64,000 bases of DNA, from positions 2,432,171-2,496,170 of the forward strand of contig BCKC01000002.1 of NCBI GenBank assembly GCA_001600455.1, written 5' to 3'. Shown here piece after piece: positions 36,804 to 49,432 of this stretch. The position numbers were made by a program, and so were the translations under genes. The DNA comes from Endocalyx cinctus. Lineage: Eukaryota; Ascomycota; Sordariomycetes; Amphisphaeriales; Apiosporaceae. The notes under the pieces are model-generated. The model was not told the DNA's origin. It saw nothing but the letters and a program-made list of their open reading frames with translations, and did not search any database. Within the stretch, counting starts at the first letter, position 1, and every line of letters starts with the position of its first letter.

Positions 36804-38402
36804 TTAGTAAAGGTAAGGCACGATTCGCGACGGGACCGTCTGCTTGTACTTCTTCCAATCCTCGCCGTATTTCTTGCCGCACATGACGTCGTCTCGGCGC
36901 TCGCGGTGGATAAGCAGGGTGGCGAAGTACAGGACGTAGAAGTAGGTGAAGAAGATACCGAAGCCCCTCGCGGCGCCCTGGATCACTTCCCTGCCGTCGA
37001 GCATCGTGAACACCTCGGCTCCAGCAGCGGCAGCGGCAGCTCCGGCTCCGGCCGGGAGAATCGTGTATCCGGCGACGCCGGTGGGGAAGCTGAAGGGGAA
37101 GGACTGCATCCAGTCACCGAGGTAGTTGATGTGGCGAGCGGCGCCCCACCAGCCCGCGGTCAGGAGCTTGGTGCCGCGCTTGGTCTGGATGTAGGACCAC
37201 GTCTTGACGAGCGGGTCGTCGGGCTTGGTCTTGAAGACGTCCTTCTGCGAGTTGGCGGCGCGGAAGATGTACAATCCGGCGGCGAAGATGGCGGCGACGA
37301 TGCCGACTCCGGTCCAGCCCATGTGCACCGGGTAGGTGGACAGGTAGCGCGTCTGGGTCGAGTAGAGGAAGGGCACCCAGGCGATGTCGCCGAACGAAAG
37401 CATGAAACCGAAACCGTCAGCCTTGATATCTATCATGGTGAGAATACCGGGCTCGAGGTACTGGCCGTCGAGCACGTAGAATGCCTGGAAAGCGGTCACC
37501 ACGAGAATACTGTCAGAAACGTAGCCGTAGTTCCGGTATTGTTTAGCGATGAAAGCCAAGTCGTAGAGAACCCAGCCCGTCAAACCCGGACGCATCTCAA
37601 ACCAGGTCTTGATGTCAATCTCGCCGAAGATGGGGAGAGTGACGCGGGGGTTCAGTTCTCGGCCAATATAGAAATCATAGATGAAGTTACCGGTGTGACC
37701 TCCGGCAGCTAACTCACGGAGGTCTTTGTTCGGATAGTTGGTGTCAACGCTGAAACTGTGGATGTAGACAAATACTGCAAGTACGGTAGCGATCAGAATA
37801 TTAGCTGAGAGTATCTTGACGAAATTGTCCGTCATGTAGGTCCAGACAACGAAGTCGGCACCCTTTAAGTAGGTTCCAACGGCACAGATAACCAGGTGAA
37901 CGATGGTAGCAGAGAAAGCTGGACGAATATATGAATTAGCCAAAATCCGTATCACAAGATCAAATTAATTTGATTTCTTACCATTGAACCGGTATAATAA
38001 AGGCTTGTCGTGCTCGACAAGCTTGGTGCCGTACGCTTCCGTAGCGGGCATGAACCTCCAGAGAAGAAGACTGAATAAGTGATAGCACGCGACTACACCG
38101 GTGACCGACCAGCTATGTAGGTCCCCTATTCCTGACCATCCAATTTCGGCTTTGAATTGATCCAGGCTGAAGGAGCTAGGGTTCAGAAGCGAGGGCACGG
38201 GACAGCCAGATACATCATTACAAGCGAAAGCAAAAGTGTACAGGAGCGCAGGTAAACCAAACACTATGCCTGCAGCACCAATTCTAGAAATTCGGCGTCA
38301 GTCAATATTGCATACTTATAGAACGATACTTTATTTAACTTATGATGAAAAAGTATCAACTTACGGTCCACCAAACTCATACTCAACCTCATTAGGCGCC
38401 AT
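36804..38402 (-). CDS. erg24: Delta(14)-sterol reductase
   Basis: Exons 38402-38365, 38283-37982 and 37918-36804 are joined by introns of 81 and 63 bp (donors GTAAGT and GTAAGA), giving 484 residues. The short first exon codes MAPNEVEYEFGGP, which continues into IGAAGIVFGLPALLYTF as in fungal C14 reductases. Diagnostic segments are CNDVSGCPVPSLL, AGGHTGNFIYDFYIGREL, FGEIDIKTWFEMRPGL, the sterol reductase signature GWWGAARHINYLGDW and the end LLIHRERRDD...VPYLY. These fit Erg24 (Neurospora erg-3) better than Erg4. The enzyme reduces the C14-C15 double bond of 4,4-dimethyl-cholesta-8,14,24-trienol with NADPH in the ER membrane, in ergosterol synthesis; morpholine fungicides target it. Several membrane spans are evident. 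Sterol genes of this type are controlled by SREBP-like factors, and two CACGTG boxes lie upstream. Confidence 0.93.
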
Positions 38403-38773
38403 GACGACGATAGGCAATTAGAGTAGACGCGACGTGTATAGTGAGGAAAAGAAATGGTTGATAATCCTGCGTCTTTCCTGGATATCAACACAGCTTGTTT
38501 AAATAAAGTGCGAATCAAGAAGATATTGATTCTCAATCATCAATTAATTTGATGATGATGATATCGATGATGATGGGATGCTGAAATTTTTATAGCTCCT
38601 TCGTCATGAGTTGTGTCTTATAATTTCTTTTTTTTTTACAAATGATATGAGACGGAAAGGTAAGCTTCCGACAGGATTGTTGAAATCCGTATGGGGCTTA
38701 GGCGAAAATTATAGAGTGATTTAGGGGGGTTTAGGTACACTGTTACTTTGGTCGCAGTGGATAAGCTGATATT

Positions 38774-38781
38774 TCACGTGA
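38774..38781. promoter_or_regulatory. Palindromic E-box TCACGTGA upstream of erg24
   Basis: A perfect 8-bp palindrome about 370 bp from the erg24 start codon. CACGTG-type boxes are bound by bHLH factors, including fungal SREBPs that control sterol genes. Site function is inferred from sequence and position only. Confidence 0.4.
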
Positions 38782-39020
38782 CAGTACCTTTGTCGACGGT
38801 AACCAGACAGCCAGAACCTTGGAAAGAAATAAAAATGGACGAATCAAAAGAATTCAATTTTATGTGGATTAGATGATATTGCTATTTTGATTCGCTTATT
38901 AAATATCAAATTCCTCTTTTTTTGAATTCAAATACACTAAAAGATGGCTATGCTATATGTATCTACAATTACTCGCCTTCGTTTCCCGAGTCCCGTTAGA
39001 TGTTAGGTATAATAAGTACA

Positions 39021-39030
39021 TACCTAGGTA
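39021..39030. repeat. TACCTAGGTA palindrome
   Basis: A perfect copy of the dispersed 10-bp palindrome in the erg24/MDR divergent spacer. Confidence 0.85.
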
Positions 39031-39346
39031 ATTTGTATGTGCGGGTACTTTGGACCTTGAATTGTCTTCGATTGCTTACTATTGTAGGAATAGGAAACGG
39101 AGATTAGAATTGAGTATATATTAATGAATTCCTTACGAGCCTTTGATCATTAATACCAATCAAATAAGGGAATTAATCTTGGCTTTGAAGTAACAAGAAA
39201 CAATTATATTTATATCCAGTATTAAGTATTAAGTATGTCTCGTCATGTAACACTAAACCTAGGATAACTTATGAGGTCAACGCTAATCACGTCCATGATG
39301 ATTACATTCCAAATCCTTATAAAGCCCGTTGAACACCGTTCCCGAT

Positions 39347-39352
39347 CACGTG
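39347..39352. promoter_or_regulatory. E-box CACGTG (context ATCACGTG)
   Basis: Second CACGTG in the divergent spacer, about 945 bp from the erg24 start and 460 bp from the MDR start. The ATCACGTG context resembles the first half of sterol regulatory elements. It is tentative. Confidence 0.3.
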
Positions 39353-39809
39353 TAATTGTTTAATTGAACAGCCACACCAGTTCAATCATATCCGTGGATT
39401 TGAGCCCAACTTTTATCACTAACCACTCTGCTACTTCATTAGCCACAACAACCTAGATTAGCGAAAAGACAAATTAAAGATTACGGCATCAAAATGGTAG
39501 AGTGACGCTAAAATATGCAAGACTCGCAGTATGAAACCCAATAAGGAATAGCTTATTCTTTAAGATGACTGATTATATAATAAAGCGTATTATTCAGAAT
39601 CATAAGTCGATGGCTTCAAGCTTGTTTGAGTTACAAGTAGGAAATGGGTTGAGGTAGAAAGTAATATAAAAGATGCATTCTTTTCACCTTCAAGGACGAG
39701 GAGAAATGATAGAACATCATCATTGTTATCATCATTTCTTTAGGTCCTCCTCGTTAATCGCAGCAGTAATATACAACAAGTAACAAACCTTTAACTATCA
39801 TCAAGAACA

Positions 39810-41082
39810 ATGTCTGGGGAACGCATGCACGATGGTCTCGTCATAGTCGCACCTCGTGCGCCGTACGAGGTGCGCAGGTTTCCCACCGTCTCTCCTCGGG
39901 GTGACGAAATTACTGTCCATGTCAAATGGACGGCGTCCACTCCTCTGGATCTACACCAGGCCGACGGTGGTCTGCTCGTCGAGTACCCCATGAGAACCGG
40001 GTCGACCAGCGCTGGTGTTATCGTTGAAGTTGGCCCCGACGTAAAACATCTTCGCGTCGGCGATAAAGTCTTCGGCTTCGCCCACCAGCAGCCCGCCTGG
40101 AAGGCCCATCAAGAATTTGCTACGGCCCCGGAATGGGTTTTCGGAAAGGTTAGAACTTGCTTTATTTTCTCGACATTTTATCGATTCAATACCAAGTTCT
40201 TCTAACACTTTGTATAGGTCCCAGAAGGATTCAGCCTGGAGGAAGCCGTCACGCTGCCCGAAAACGTCGTCACAGCTTTCAACACCGTATGGTGCGACTT
40301 AGATCTCCCCACGCCGTGGCCCAAGCCAGACGACTACGTACCCCCGAAAGCCGACCAGCCGATCCTGATCTGGGGAGCGGCTTCGTCCGTCGGTCAACTC
40401 ACGATCCAGGTGCTGCGGTTCTACGGGTACCGCAACATCGTCGCGACGGCCTCGGCCAAGCATCACGAGTACCTGAAGGAGCTCGGGACGACGCGATGCC
40501 TCGACTACAGGGATCCCACCATCGTCGAGGACCTGCTGCGATCTCCGGACGGCGGCGAGCCGAAGACGCCCGCGTACCCGCTCATCGTGGACTGCATAGG
40601 CTCCCAGGCCGGTTCCCTCGCCCCCCTGTCCAAGGTCGCTCAGAGCGGTAGCACCGTCGCCGTCATGCTCCCCGTCATCCTCAAACACTCGTCCGACGAG
40701 GAGGCGCCCGAATATTCCATGGATGCCGGGACGACCGCCGCTTGGGCTCCCGGGGTTAATGTCCGAGGCGTGAGGACGCACTTCTACTGTAGGGTATGTC
40801 GCGATTTTGAAATTCTTTTCGCAAAGAGAAGAAAGAAAGCAGAAGAAAAAATGCACAGATGGATGTTGATACTTACTGATATCTCTTCCTTAGAATCCCA
40901 TGTTCAAGGAGAAGCTGCAGCTGGAAATTATGCCAGAGCTTTTGGCGCGGGGCGTCGTGAAGCCAAATCGATACCGAGTGATTGATGGTCCGACCCTTCT
41001 CGACAGAGCCACGAAAGCATTAGATGAAATGAGGAAAGGAGTGAGTGGAGAGAAGGTCATCTGGAGGATTTCTGAAAATTGA
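39810..41082 (+). CDS. Zinc-free medium-chain dehydrogenase/reductase (enoyl-reductase-like)
   Basis: Exons 39810-40148, 40218-40793 and 40894-41082 are joined by phase-0 introns of 69 bp (CTAAC branch point) and 100 bp, giving 367 residues. The N-terminal GroES-like half contains GRTG-type features (MRTGSTSAGVIVEVGPDVK, then LRVGDKVFGF). The NAD(P)H-binding motif is IWGAASSVGQL around residues 164-174. The structural zinc Cys cluster of alcohol dehydrogenases is missing, which points to the quinone-oxidoreductase or enoyl-reductase branch. In fungi this branch includes stand-alone trans-acting enoyl reductases of polyketide clusters and toxD-like proteins. No polyketide synthase or other cluster gene is nearby, so a general NADPH-dependent reductase role is more likely. 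Substrate unknown. The start ATG at 39810 is the first in a pyrimidine-poor CATCAAGAACA context. Confidence 0.88.
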
Positions 41083-44000
41083 GATCGGCGTGAATCAAGA
41101 AAAGGGGCATGCATCAAGGTATCAACATGAAGTGGGATGAGACTGACTCCCCCTTCAATCGCCGAGGAGTCAACCCGTTATTTGCGTCGATTCATAACGG
41201 GTAGGAAGAACTGAGTGATGCATCAATAATTCGAATCCTATCGTCTTTTAGGAAGTGTGACTCAGTGACTATCGCGATTAGTCTATACCGCTAGCCAGGA
41301 GAAGGGTCTTGTCTAAGACAATGGCGTACAGAATGTTGATGTGGCCATTTCTTCGTTATCTAATCATGAGATTCAACATATGTTTAAATCTCGCCCGGTG
41401 ACTCAAACTGATTATGCGTGTCTCATCCTTCCACCTTGATCTAAATGCACACGCCCCCCTCTCAACATGCATGTGTAGCATGCATGTACCCGCATAGGGA
41501 TCCGGATCGCTCACCTCACCCCACATCTAGATTGACATTATAGCCACACCCTATTCTCGTAGTCTATTTCTCCACATCCAGTCGGGAATTTCTCCCGTTC
41601 ATCGCCACTCATGCTGTGATTACTTCAAAATATCAAAATCAAAATTCTCCGCATATCGTGAAAATTTTGGTGTTGCTAGTGACACCGAGGAAGGGTAAAT
41701 GATACACACCTTAATTTAACGTATAGGGTGGTTGCGTATGTGCAGACGGGTGGGTGAATGGCCTTTATCGTATACGAGAAGCGCATGCAAACTAGGAGGA
41801 GTTATTGAAGAGTCTTGGATATTCTGCGCAGAACTATTTGGTTATTAGCTCTTATCTATGACGCCTATGCCGCATGACCATTTGTTCCACATCAATTTAA
41901 AGTATACAGACAGCCACAGTGGCTATCTATACAATTTGTGATACTACAATGTTCTACTATTTAATCGTTGTAGAATCCACATTCCTGGATGATGGTATCG
42001 GCGATTGACTGAGGATGTAAGCGGGAGAGAGAAAAAATGAAAGCCGCTACCTAAAGTCTGGGCTCACCGAGGTGTCATATCGGGATCCGCGTCCTCGCTT
42101 TCTCGGCCGCGAGATGACAGTCTCTTTTTTTTTTCTTCGATATCAATACGATATATACCATCCCCACCGAGAAAGCAGTGCAGTGGATACATGCGAATCA
42201 CATGAGCAGGCGAAGTGTGGTAGAAGTGTATTTACTTACCCACTTTTCCCGTCTCGACTTCTGGATAGGTATCCATCCGCCCACAAAAACTAGGCTGCCA
42301 CCCCGAAAAAAAAAGGAAAAAGGTCGGAAGAGGGGCGTGGCTTGACAGAGAGCATAACTTCATGCTTCTGTTGCCTGAAATTTGGAACGCGCACAGCAAC
42401 CAACAGAAAAAATCGTAAAGGAAGGGGTGCGCGCGAATGAGTCGGATTTCCTACCGAATTGTGGAACATTGCACCATCTACACAGTACCCGTGCTACCCT
42501 GAATTCTCCCGTCTGCTGACGATGATTGCCGATCTTTGTATGATCTTGGCGTGGGTAAGGTGTGGCACACATCGTGAACGGTAATGCATTTGACGATAGA
42601 TATAGTATAGTGTCTTTTTAACGCATATACTGTTTGAACTGCACGGCGTTGTAATAAGACATCAGCAGCTTTCATCGCGACTTTCAGAAGCAAAGAAAAA
42701 AGTTGTGTCGAGCGCACCACAAATTCTGCAACTCAGTGGAGTGCGACCAAAGTGAGACGAATATGATAGGACTCAGGTCCCCAAATCTGAGCTGTATATA
42801 TGTAGTCTCATATCTATTTTGACCAGGTTTATTTTGAGATCTTCACAAGCTTTAAGACACTTAGGGATTTGTTATTAGTCTAATGTTAGCAACTTGCAGG
42901 GAATACTTCATGAAAAGTAGTAAGATATAAGGTAGAGGTCCGGAACACGATAAACCAAGAAGGAAATAGGGCTTGAGACGAAATTTACTTTATGCTATTT
43001 ATGCGGTTGGAGATTTTAACTTGTACTGCCGGGCTTGATTTTACAAGTAAATAGGTGCAAAGTTTGAAAAATGATGATAGTTGTCGGAATTGATTTCAAC
43101 CAGAATGAGGTAAAGAGCTTAGTAATGGGGAATAATAAGTGACGTTGACTCCGCAGGATGCCCAGAATAAAAAAGTTCGGGCCGTCGCGGATTCATTCAT
43201 TCTTTTTTTATCTTCTGTTTTGAGTGAAGATTTGACAATTACTACGCTAGACGAATGATACTAATTACCATTGAGAAACATACTAGATTTTATAATTAGG
43301 TATTTATAGATACTTTACACAAATAATCTTAAGATAGAGTTGTAGGGGTTGCAAGCATAAACAGAGAGAACACCAAATGAAATATATGGGTATAACAAAT
43401 CGCAAGGTGTGGTTGAACCCCTGTACAATTAATAATGTCGCTTTTGTACAAGTAGACTAGGAATTCGATAACTTTACCGATCCAAACAGAATAGAGTCGT
43501 AAAGTCGTCAAGAGATATACAAACTAACCACGACCAGTTATGTCAAGTCATCAATCGACTCCATAACACGGGACAGCCCCAATGATTATGGATATATCTG
43601 AGAGTTTCTAGAAAGGGGCAGCACCATATAAAGCCAATGAATGGATTTATAAATAATTTGTATCTAAGGAAGATAGCTGTTCGCTCGCGGATCCGAAAGT
43701 CGCGTGATAATCCCGAATCAGTACCAGGTCTCTAATAGCGCAGGACAGCAGTATGCGCGTCGTCGAAGATCTATTAATCATCGAGAGATGAACGTGAGAT
43801 GCACGTATACCTAGCACGTTTTCTCAGTCAGAAAGATGTAGGAGAAAGACGAACGCATCTGAAATCCGATTTATTTTCTGAAACGTAGTCGCATCGCATT
43901 TCTTAGCGTCACTAAAAAGATCTTCGGACTCGGGGCCGGGAGATCGTCAACGCCTCCTCGGACTCGGATTCAGCCCCACTCGTTCTGAAGTAGTTCCTCT

Positions 44001-46565
44001 CTCTTCTTCCACGGATCGCCGGATCCAATGTATACTACTATGTATATGTAAGGGCGATGGCAATATACTATTATCCCACCTACCTTAATTGATCTTGGAA
44101 CCCAATGATTGGGTGGGCAGGAAAGCAGGAAAGGGGTAGCGAGGGACCCTCAATTGGGTACCTTTTTTTTTCATTTCTCTTAATAAGAAAGGTAACAAAA
44201 AAAAAAAAGTAAAAAAATTAAAACCTGCTGCTTTACTTGATTGATACAGCTATTTCCGTCTTACGAAGCATAATGATTGTGAAACATTTAAGGGGGTGGG
44301 AGATTTATACCCAACCGTATGAATATGTGATTCAGGCACAAATTGATTTTCAATTTTGAGGGATAAAACATATCCATATTTATTTTATCTATACTCCGTA
44401 CTATCCATTTTTTTCTCTTCCCCATATCTGCTAATCACAATTTTATCTCTCGGCTAAAGGAAAGCTTTTCCATCTACGCAAAGTCATATAAAAAGTACTA
44501 TGTACAAAGTTGCCCGGGGAACCCCCTGATCGTAGTATATTAAATCAAGATTACCCTGTCGAAGATTGGTTAATTGTCTTTCTTTATATATACCATAAAG
44601 GATACGTACGACGGGACGGGATGTTGGGCTCCTACCTACTTTATTAATACCATGTAATGATTTGAAAGGAGAGGGGAGGGGGTGTCATTATAGATATATA
44701 CTCTTTACTCAAAAATTGTTAGTGTACGGGGGAAATCGTTTTGACGGGTGAAATCCATAAAATATGGATTCCTTACTCCCGTCAAAGCGGTGCGAAAGAG
44801 AGAGAGAGAGAAAAAAAAAAAAAAAAAAAAAAAGGAAGAGAGAAACCCTAGCTCATCGCTCATCTCTCCATTCCCCAATCATCTGTCAGTTATAATTGAA
44901 ACGTTAATTGGTGCATTTCAGCCACGGTCATAGTGTAGAGAGACCTTTTTTCTTCTTTCTACTTCCAGGCAGCAATGGTGGGGTTATTTTCTTGAGTTTG
45001 CCTACTTTTCGTATATTTCGGGAATTCTTCTTTTTTCGTTCCCTTGCCCTACCCGTTACATACTCGTCACACCCTGTCGCCCCGCCAATTTTTTTTTCTT
45101 CTTCCTTTCTTTTTTCACTTTCAGAAGCTAAAAAGATAAACCAAAAAACCGCCCACCTGAATACTTTCCTTAATAGGAAAGAGGGGCAACGAGATAAATA
45201 GTAAAAAAAAAAAAAAAAAGTCGGGACGGGAAGATAAAAATTTTTTTTATTTAATTTTTATTTTTCTTTCGTGGGGTGGTGGGATGTGGAAAAACCTTCT
45301 TTGATAAAGTGTAGATTTGAATAATAAACCGTATCCGCTTACCAATAGTACTCGTGTCCTCAACTTATTCTACTTCATGTATGATCACAGCATATGCGAC
45401 TTAAATCATCCTAAAAATTTTCTGAGTAGCTCTATGAGTTGTCATCGTCGTCCCGTCAACATATGAACATTATTGTTTTCCTTTTTCCCCCCTCGTTGAG
45501 TAACACCATTCTTTTTTTTTTCCCCAAGTAGTGTGTGTGTATGTAAATGTGCACATACGTAGTGTAAGCTGGAAGGGGGCCTGGGAGGTGGTATACGGTA
45601 GAACAGAGAGTAATCTTTTAGAGGGGATAGTGGGGTATGAAGAAAATAGTCTGGTAAATGTGGTGTGATAGATGTACAATCGACAGGTAGATCAGATACT
45701 GATATTCGGAATTGACGTCTGTTGCCTTCATGAGACCGTGTAATTGGAGGCTTCTCTTCTCTCTTTTTCTCTTTCCCTCTCTCTCTCTCTCCCCCCCTGG
45801 TTCTGGTCCCTTTTTGGGGTTTGTCCTGCCCCTCCACCCCTCACTTTTCACACTCTTTCTCCTTTTCTCACCTACCTACTACCTAGACCTACATTATATC
45901 CCCTACCTGCATCTTTCCTTAACCCCCTCCCCCTCCTGCTTTACACGTATTTGGTCGGCCTGTACGGAGTATGACTCAAAGACTTCGCCGATGTAGGTGG
46001 ACGGTTATCCCACTTTTCTCCTACGCTCGCTATTTGCTATTCTAGGACAGCATTGTGCAGCTATAGCTCAAAGCTCTCTGCCTAATCACGGCCACGGGTT
46101 TTGTTTGGTTTGAAATCACAATCACAGAAAAGTTTTAGCAGTCAAATTAAGATAGCAGTTATTCAAGTCATGAGATTTTTGAAAAAAGATTGTTGTACCT
46201 AACCTAAAGATAAAAAGGAAATATCCTTGTTCCTCTTCATAGATTTTGATATATATCCTCTTCAAATAGTAAAACATTGATAAAAAAAAAGTACATGACC
46301 AAATAACATAAAAAATAAGAAGAAAAACTCTATACTAGCGGTAGAAGCGTCGAGCGTATAGGTAGGTATCTAAATTCCATTCCATCCCAAATCCCCAAGT
46401 GCTGTGATATATCAAACATGAATAATAAACCAAATCCAAAATCGCTCAATTCCTTACAACCCAATGCCTTTTAATCCGCTGTCAATGAAGTGTACCGTCT
46501 TAAAAACAAGAATCCCCTTTTTTTTGTGTTTTACAAATGATTTTTTAAATGCGAAAAGAATGTGT
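41083..46565. other. 5.5-kb convergent spacer
   Basis: No gene is supportable. ORFs at 42,072, 42,478, 44,748, 44,908 and 45,712 are short, of simple composition or homopolymer-based. An inverted repeat of CATGCATG lies at about 41,465-41,488. Poly-T and poly-A runs are common between 44,800 and 45,540. Two TACTCCGTA-type motifs lie at 44,392 and 45,963. Confidence 0.45.
44796..44833. repeat. (GA)n followed by poly-A
   Basis: A short GA repeat runs directly into 23 A residues in the long convergent spacer. Confidence 0.85.
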
Positions 46566-47531
46566 TTACTCCCATCGATAGAAGCCATCATCGTACATAA
46601 CCTTCGTACGTTTCTGCCCGGGGCCGACGGTGTTGCGTCGCTTTGGTGTCATCCGCTCCTTCAATCGCTCTCGCTGAGCTTCCTCCTCTTCGCGGGCACG
46701 CTGCGCCTCCCGCTTCTCCCGTTTCCGAATCTGCTTTTCGGTAATGTAAGCCTGGTCCATCATAGGCACGAGGGCGTCAGGGGTGAGCGCCACCGATCCG
46801 CGTCGGTATTTTGGGGGGGCCGTAGCGTGCGCGGTTGGTCGGTTGGAAGGACGGCTGGCGATCGCCTCGTTATCGCGAGCGATCTTGGCCGCGATCCTGG
46901 CGGTTTCTAAAGCGGCCTCTTCCGCTTGTCGCACTCGTTGCTGCCGTCGCTCTTCGTCGCTGCTGCTGCGGGTGCTAGACGTGTGGGACGATGAACCGTG
47001 GCGACGGTGGCTGCTTCTCGGGTTGGAGTCGTTGACTACTGAAACCTTGAGCGCCGGACGTAGGTGTGGCGATCTCTGCCGCTCGTCGACAACTGTCTCG
47101 TAGCGACGCTGGCGTTCGTATGTGTCGTCAAGGTTATCGTCAAAGCTGGGGCTTGAGGGCGCGCTGCGTGGTAGGGTGTATTGACGAGGTGGGGTTCGTG
47201 ACACGGGCGAGTTTTGGACGTAAACTACATGATCGGCCTTCTCGCGCCGTGACGGTTTCCGTTCCAAAGATAGAACTTTGCGGCCCTCGATGTATACTCC
47301 CGACTTCTTTTTGCTAGAGTGTTCCGAGTCGGATGTATAGTAGTCGGATGCGGAGTGGGAAGACATTGGCGGTGTCGGGGGCAATTGAGAAAAGTGAGAA
47401 ATTGGGTGTTGGAGGACTGTGGTCTTGTCGCAAGGGATGTTGTTCCGAGACCGCGAGCAAAGACTGGTCTGAACCTTCTGCGACAGGTATCCGCTCGGGA
47501 GGACTTCCGAGTAAACTTTCTCTTTACACAT
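46566..47531 (-). CDS. Basic, disordered fungal protein of unknown function
   Basis: The open frame extends upstream to 47771, but only through a TTG. The first ATG after a probable 5'-leader intron (47,886-47,765; donor GTATAT, acceptor TTGATAG with a CTAAC branch point) is at 47531, giving 321 residues beginning MCKEKVYSE. The presumed first exon lacks any ATG, which supports this start. The protein is rich in Ser, Arg and Glu. It has an SP/TP-rich middle (NSPVSRTPP, SAPSSPSF), a coiled-coil-like Arg/Glu/Ala stretch near 230-265, and a second charged helix (KREKREAQRAREEEEAQRER) near the end. The C-terminus TKVMYDDGFYRWE looks like a conserved peptide. No catalytic domain, signal peptide or membrane span is seen. 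Function unknown; possible regulatory scaffold, by composition only. Confidence 0.7.
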   Translation of the reverse strand: MCKEKVYSEVLPSGYLSQKVQTSLCSRSRNNIPCDKTTVLQHPISHFSQLPPTPPMSSHSASDYYTSDSEHSSKKKSGVYIEGRKVLSLERKPSRREKADHVVYVQNSPVSRTPPRQYTLPRSAPSSPSFDDNLDDTYERQRRYETVVDERQRSPHLRPALKVSVVNDSNPRSSHRRHGSSSHTSSTRSSSDEERRQQRVRQAEEAALETARIAAKIARDNEAIASRPSNRPTAHATAPPKYRRGSVALTPDALVPMMDQAYITEKQIRKREKREAQRAREEEEAQRERLKERMTPKRRNTVGPGQKRTKVMYDDGFYRWE

Positions 47532-49414
47532 TGTGGTAGCGGGCAAGCTGTTAAGGCGTCTAATGCGCGGGAGTTCTGGCTGAACAATAACAGGCCTTGG
47601 GCGAGTTCGTCCGAGAGTATGGGTAAATTCCCGGTCGGTTGCGGGATTAACCCTGGGCGAAGATATTACTGTTTCTTGTGCTTGACGAGAATGTCGACGG
47701 GAATATAAGGAATTGTTGACAATGATTTTAGGATTCGAAGACGCCACGACGTTGTTCTTTTGATCTATCAATGGGAAGCGTTAGATTGGAATAGTTGATT
47801 GGGTGTTGGACTTTGACCCAAAACGCTAGGGTGTTGGAGAGTAGAGTCTGCCTGGTAATAAGGAGAGTAGATGGAAATATATATACCTGATATGTTGTAG
47901 ATCTTATAGAACGACTGAATGTTCTGAGTGTTTATGAGAAAAAAAATATGTGTTATTGGTACTTGGTATATGGTATCGTGAGTAGTGGAAATCGTTGGTT
48001 ATAATTAATTGGAATGGAGAAAGGGTGAAGGTGTGCGGACTCGAGATCATTTAAATCCATTTTTGGACACAGGCTTTTTTTGTAGTTTTGTAATTTTGCG
48101 CAGACCATTAAACAAACACCCATGTAGCCATGCAGACCCATGTTTTCTGCCTGTGGAGCCTGGTTGCCTACAGGGGCCCTGTTTGTGAGGCCGATTAATC
48201 ACATCCCCGTTCCGGAGAAGACCAGAAAGGATAAGTGTATTTTTATTTATTTTATTTTATTTTGGTGTGTGTGGGTTGGTGGGTGTGGTATTAGAGAAAA
48301 CTAGACAAACCAATAGTCTTCACAGCCATGAGGCGGAGCTGAGCGCACACAATGAGGCCTCTCTAACGAGACCTCTACCAGAACGGGAGGGGCGTATGAA
48401 AGAGATAGAATGTAGTAAGGAGTCCCATGCTTGCTGTGGCTTGAGGATGCTGTGTTCTATACCTAGGAATACTAGGAATACAGGTAGGAATACTATGTAT
48501 GCTAGCTGTCTAGTTAGCTATCTCACATTCTTGAATGAGGGAACCAAGCTGACAGGTACAAGGTTTGCTTGTTAAACCATCTCTACTCCGTACCTAAACC
48601 TACATTATTAATACGGTATGGTATAGTGGTCTGATGATGAACTCGAAATAATCAAGATGCAAAAATGAATGAATGGTGGATACGTACATTTTGTACTTTT
48701 AACAATGTTAATTAGTTTGAGTCTCGGACCGACACATACATACTTAATTAAAAGAGAGTTACTTAGGTAGAGAGCACTTGTTACCGAATTAATGGGATCG
48801 CGCTTCGATGCAACCGCGATTTTGGCCATTCGGCGCATAATGAGACAAGCGCAAAACGAGTGTGGATTTCTCGTCAGTCGATTTCGGAGTGACTAATTTT
48901 GACATGTTTCATAAAATGTACGTTTTGCTATGTTGGATATGTTTTGCATATTACGTGTTAGCCTGGTAGGTTAGTTTACTACGTTTGAGTTCCTGTAGAG
49001 AGTTGGTTTAAACCAATCTCGTGGGCAATTCTTCGCGTGGAAGAAATGACGTGCAGAAAAACTTCACAAAGAAGCTCCGCCTAGGTACATGTTGGAGCGA
49101 ACCAACGATGCGGTTATCGATGCTATTGATCAATTCATAGACCCTCGTGTTCTTGTTCCATTCCCTTTCTTGGGTGGTGCATATGAATTTGTGGAGGATA
49201 CAGCCCCTCTCGTTGCTGGTTATATGCACTCAAATTGTTTGGGTTTGGCACGTTTTGCATACAAAATGGGGGCAAGTGGCGATATCCTTTGATTGATAGC
49301 CTCAAAAACCTACAGATTGGCGCTGAGAACCGATCGAGCCTCAAGAGGGTTAAGGTAAAAAGTATAAGCAAACATGTCCCAAGTTAGCTGGTTAGATGTT
49401 TGAATAATACTACA

Positions 49415-49432
49415 TACCTAGGTACCTAGGTA
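49415..49432. repeat. Two overlapping TACCTAGGTA palindromes
   Basis: Two perfect copies overlap by two bases in the gene-poor stretch. Confidence 0.85.

Larger units (their letters stand above)
38403..39809. other. Divergent promoter region, erg24 / MDR oxidoreductase genes
   Basis: A 1.4-kb region between divergent start codons. It contains two CACGTG E-boxes, one TACCTAGGTA palindrome at 39,021 and general AT-rich sequence. No ORF of interest is present. Confidence 0.5.

Noticed and set aside
36768..37712. 314-codon plus-strand ORF opposite erg24
   Set aside because: A shadow of the GC-rich erg24 exon; composition is Gly/Val/Glu-rich with no family resemblance.
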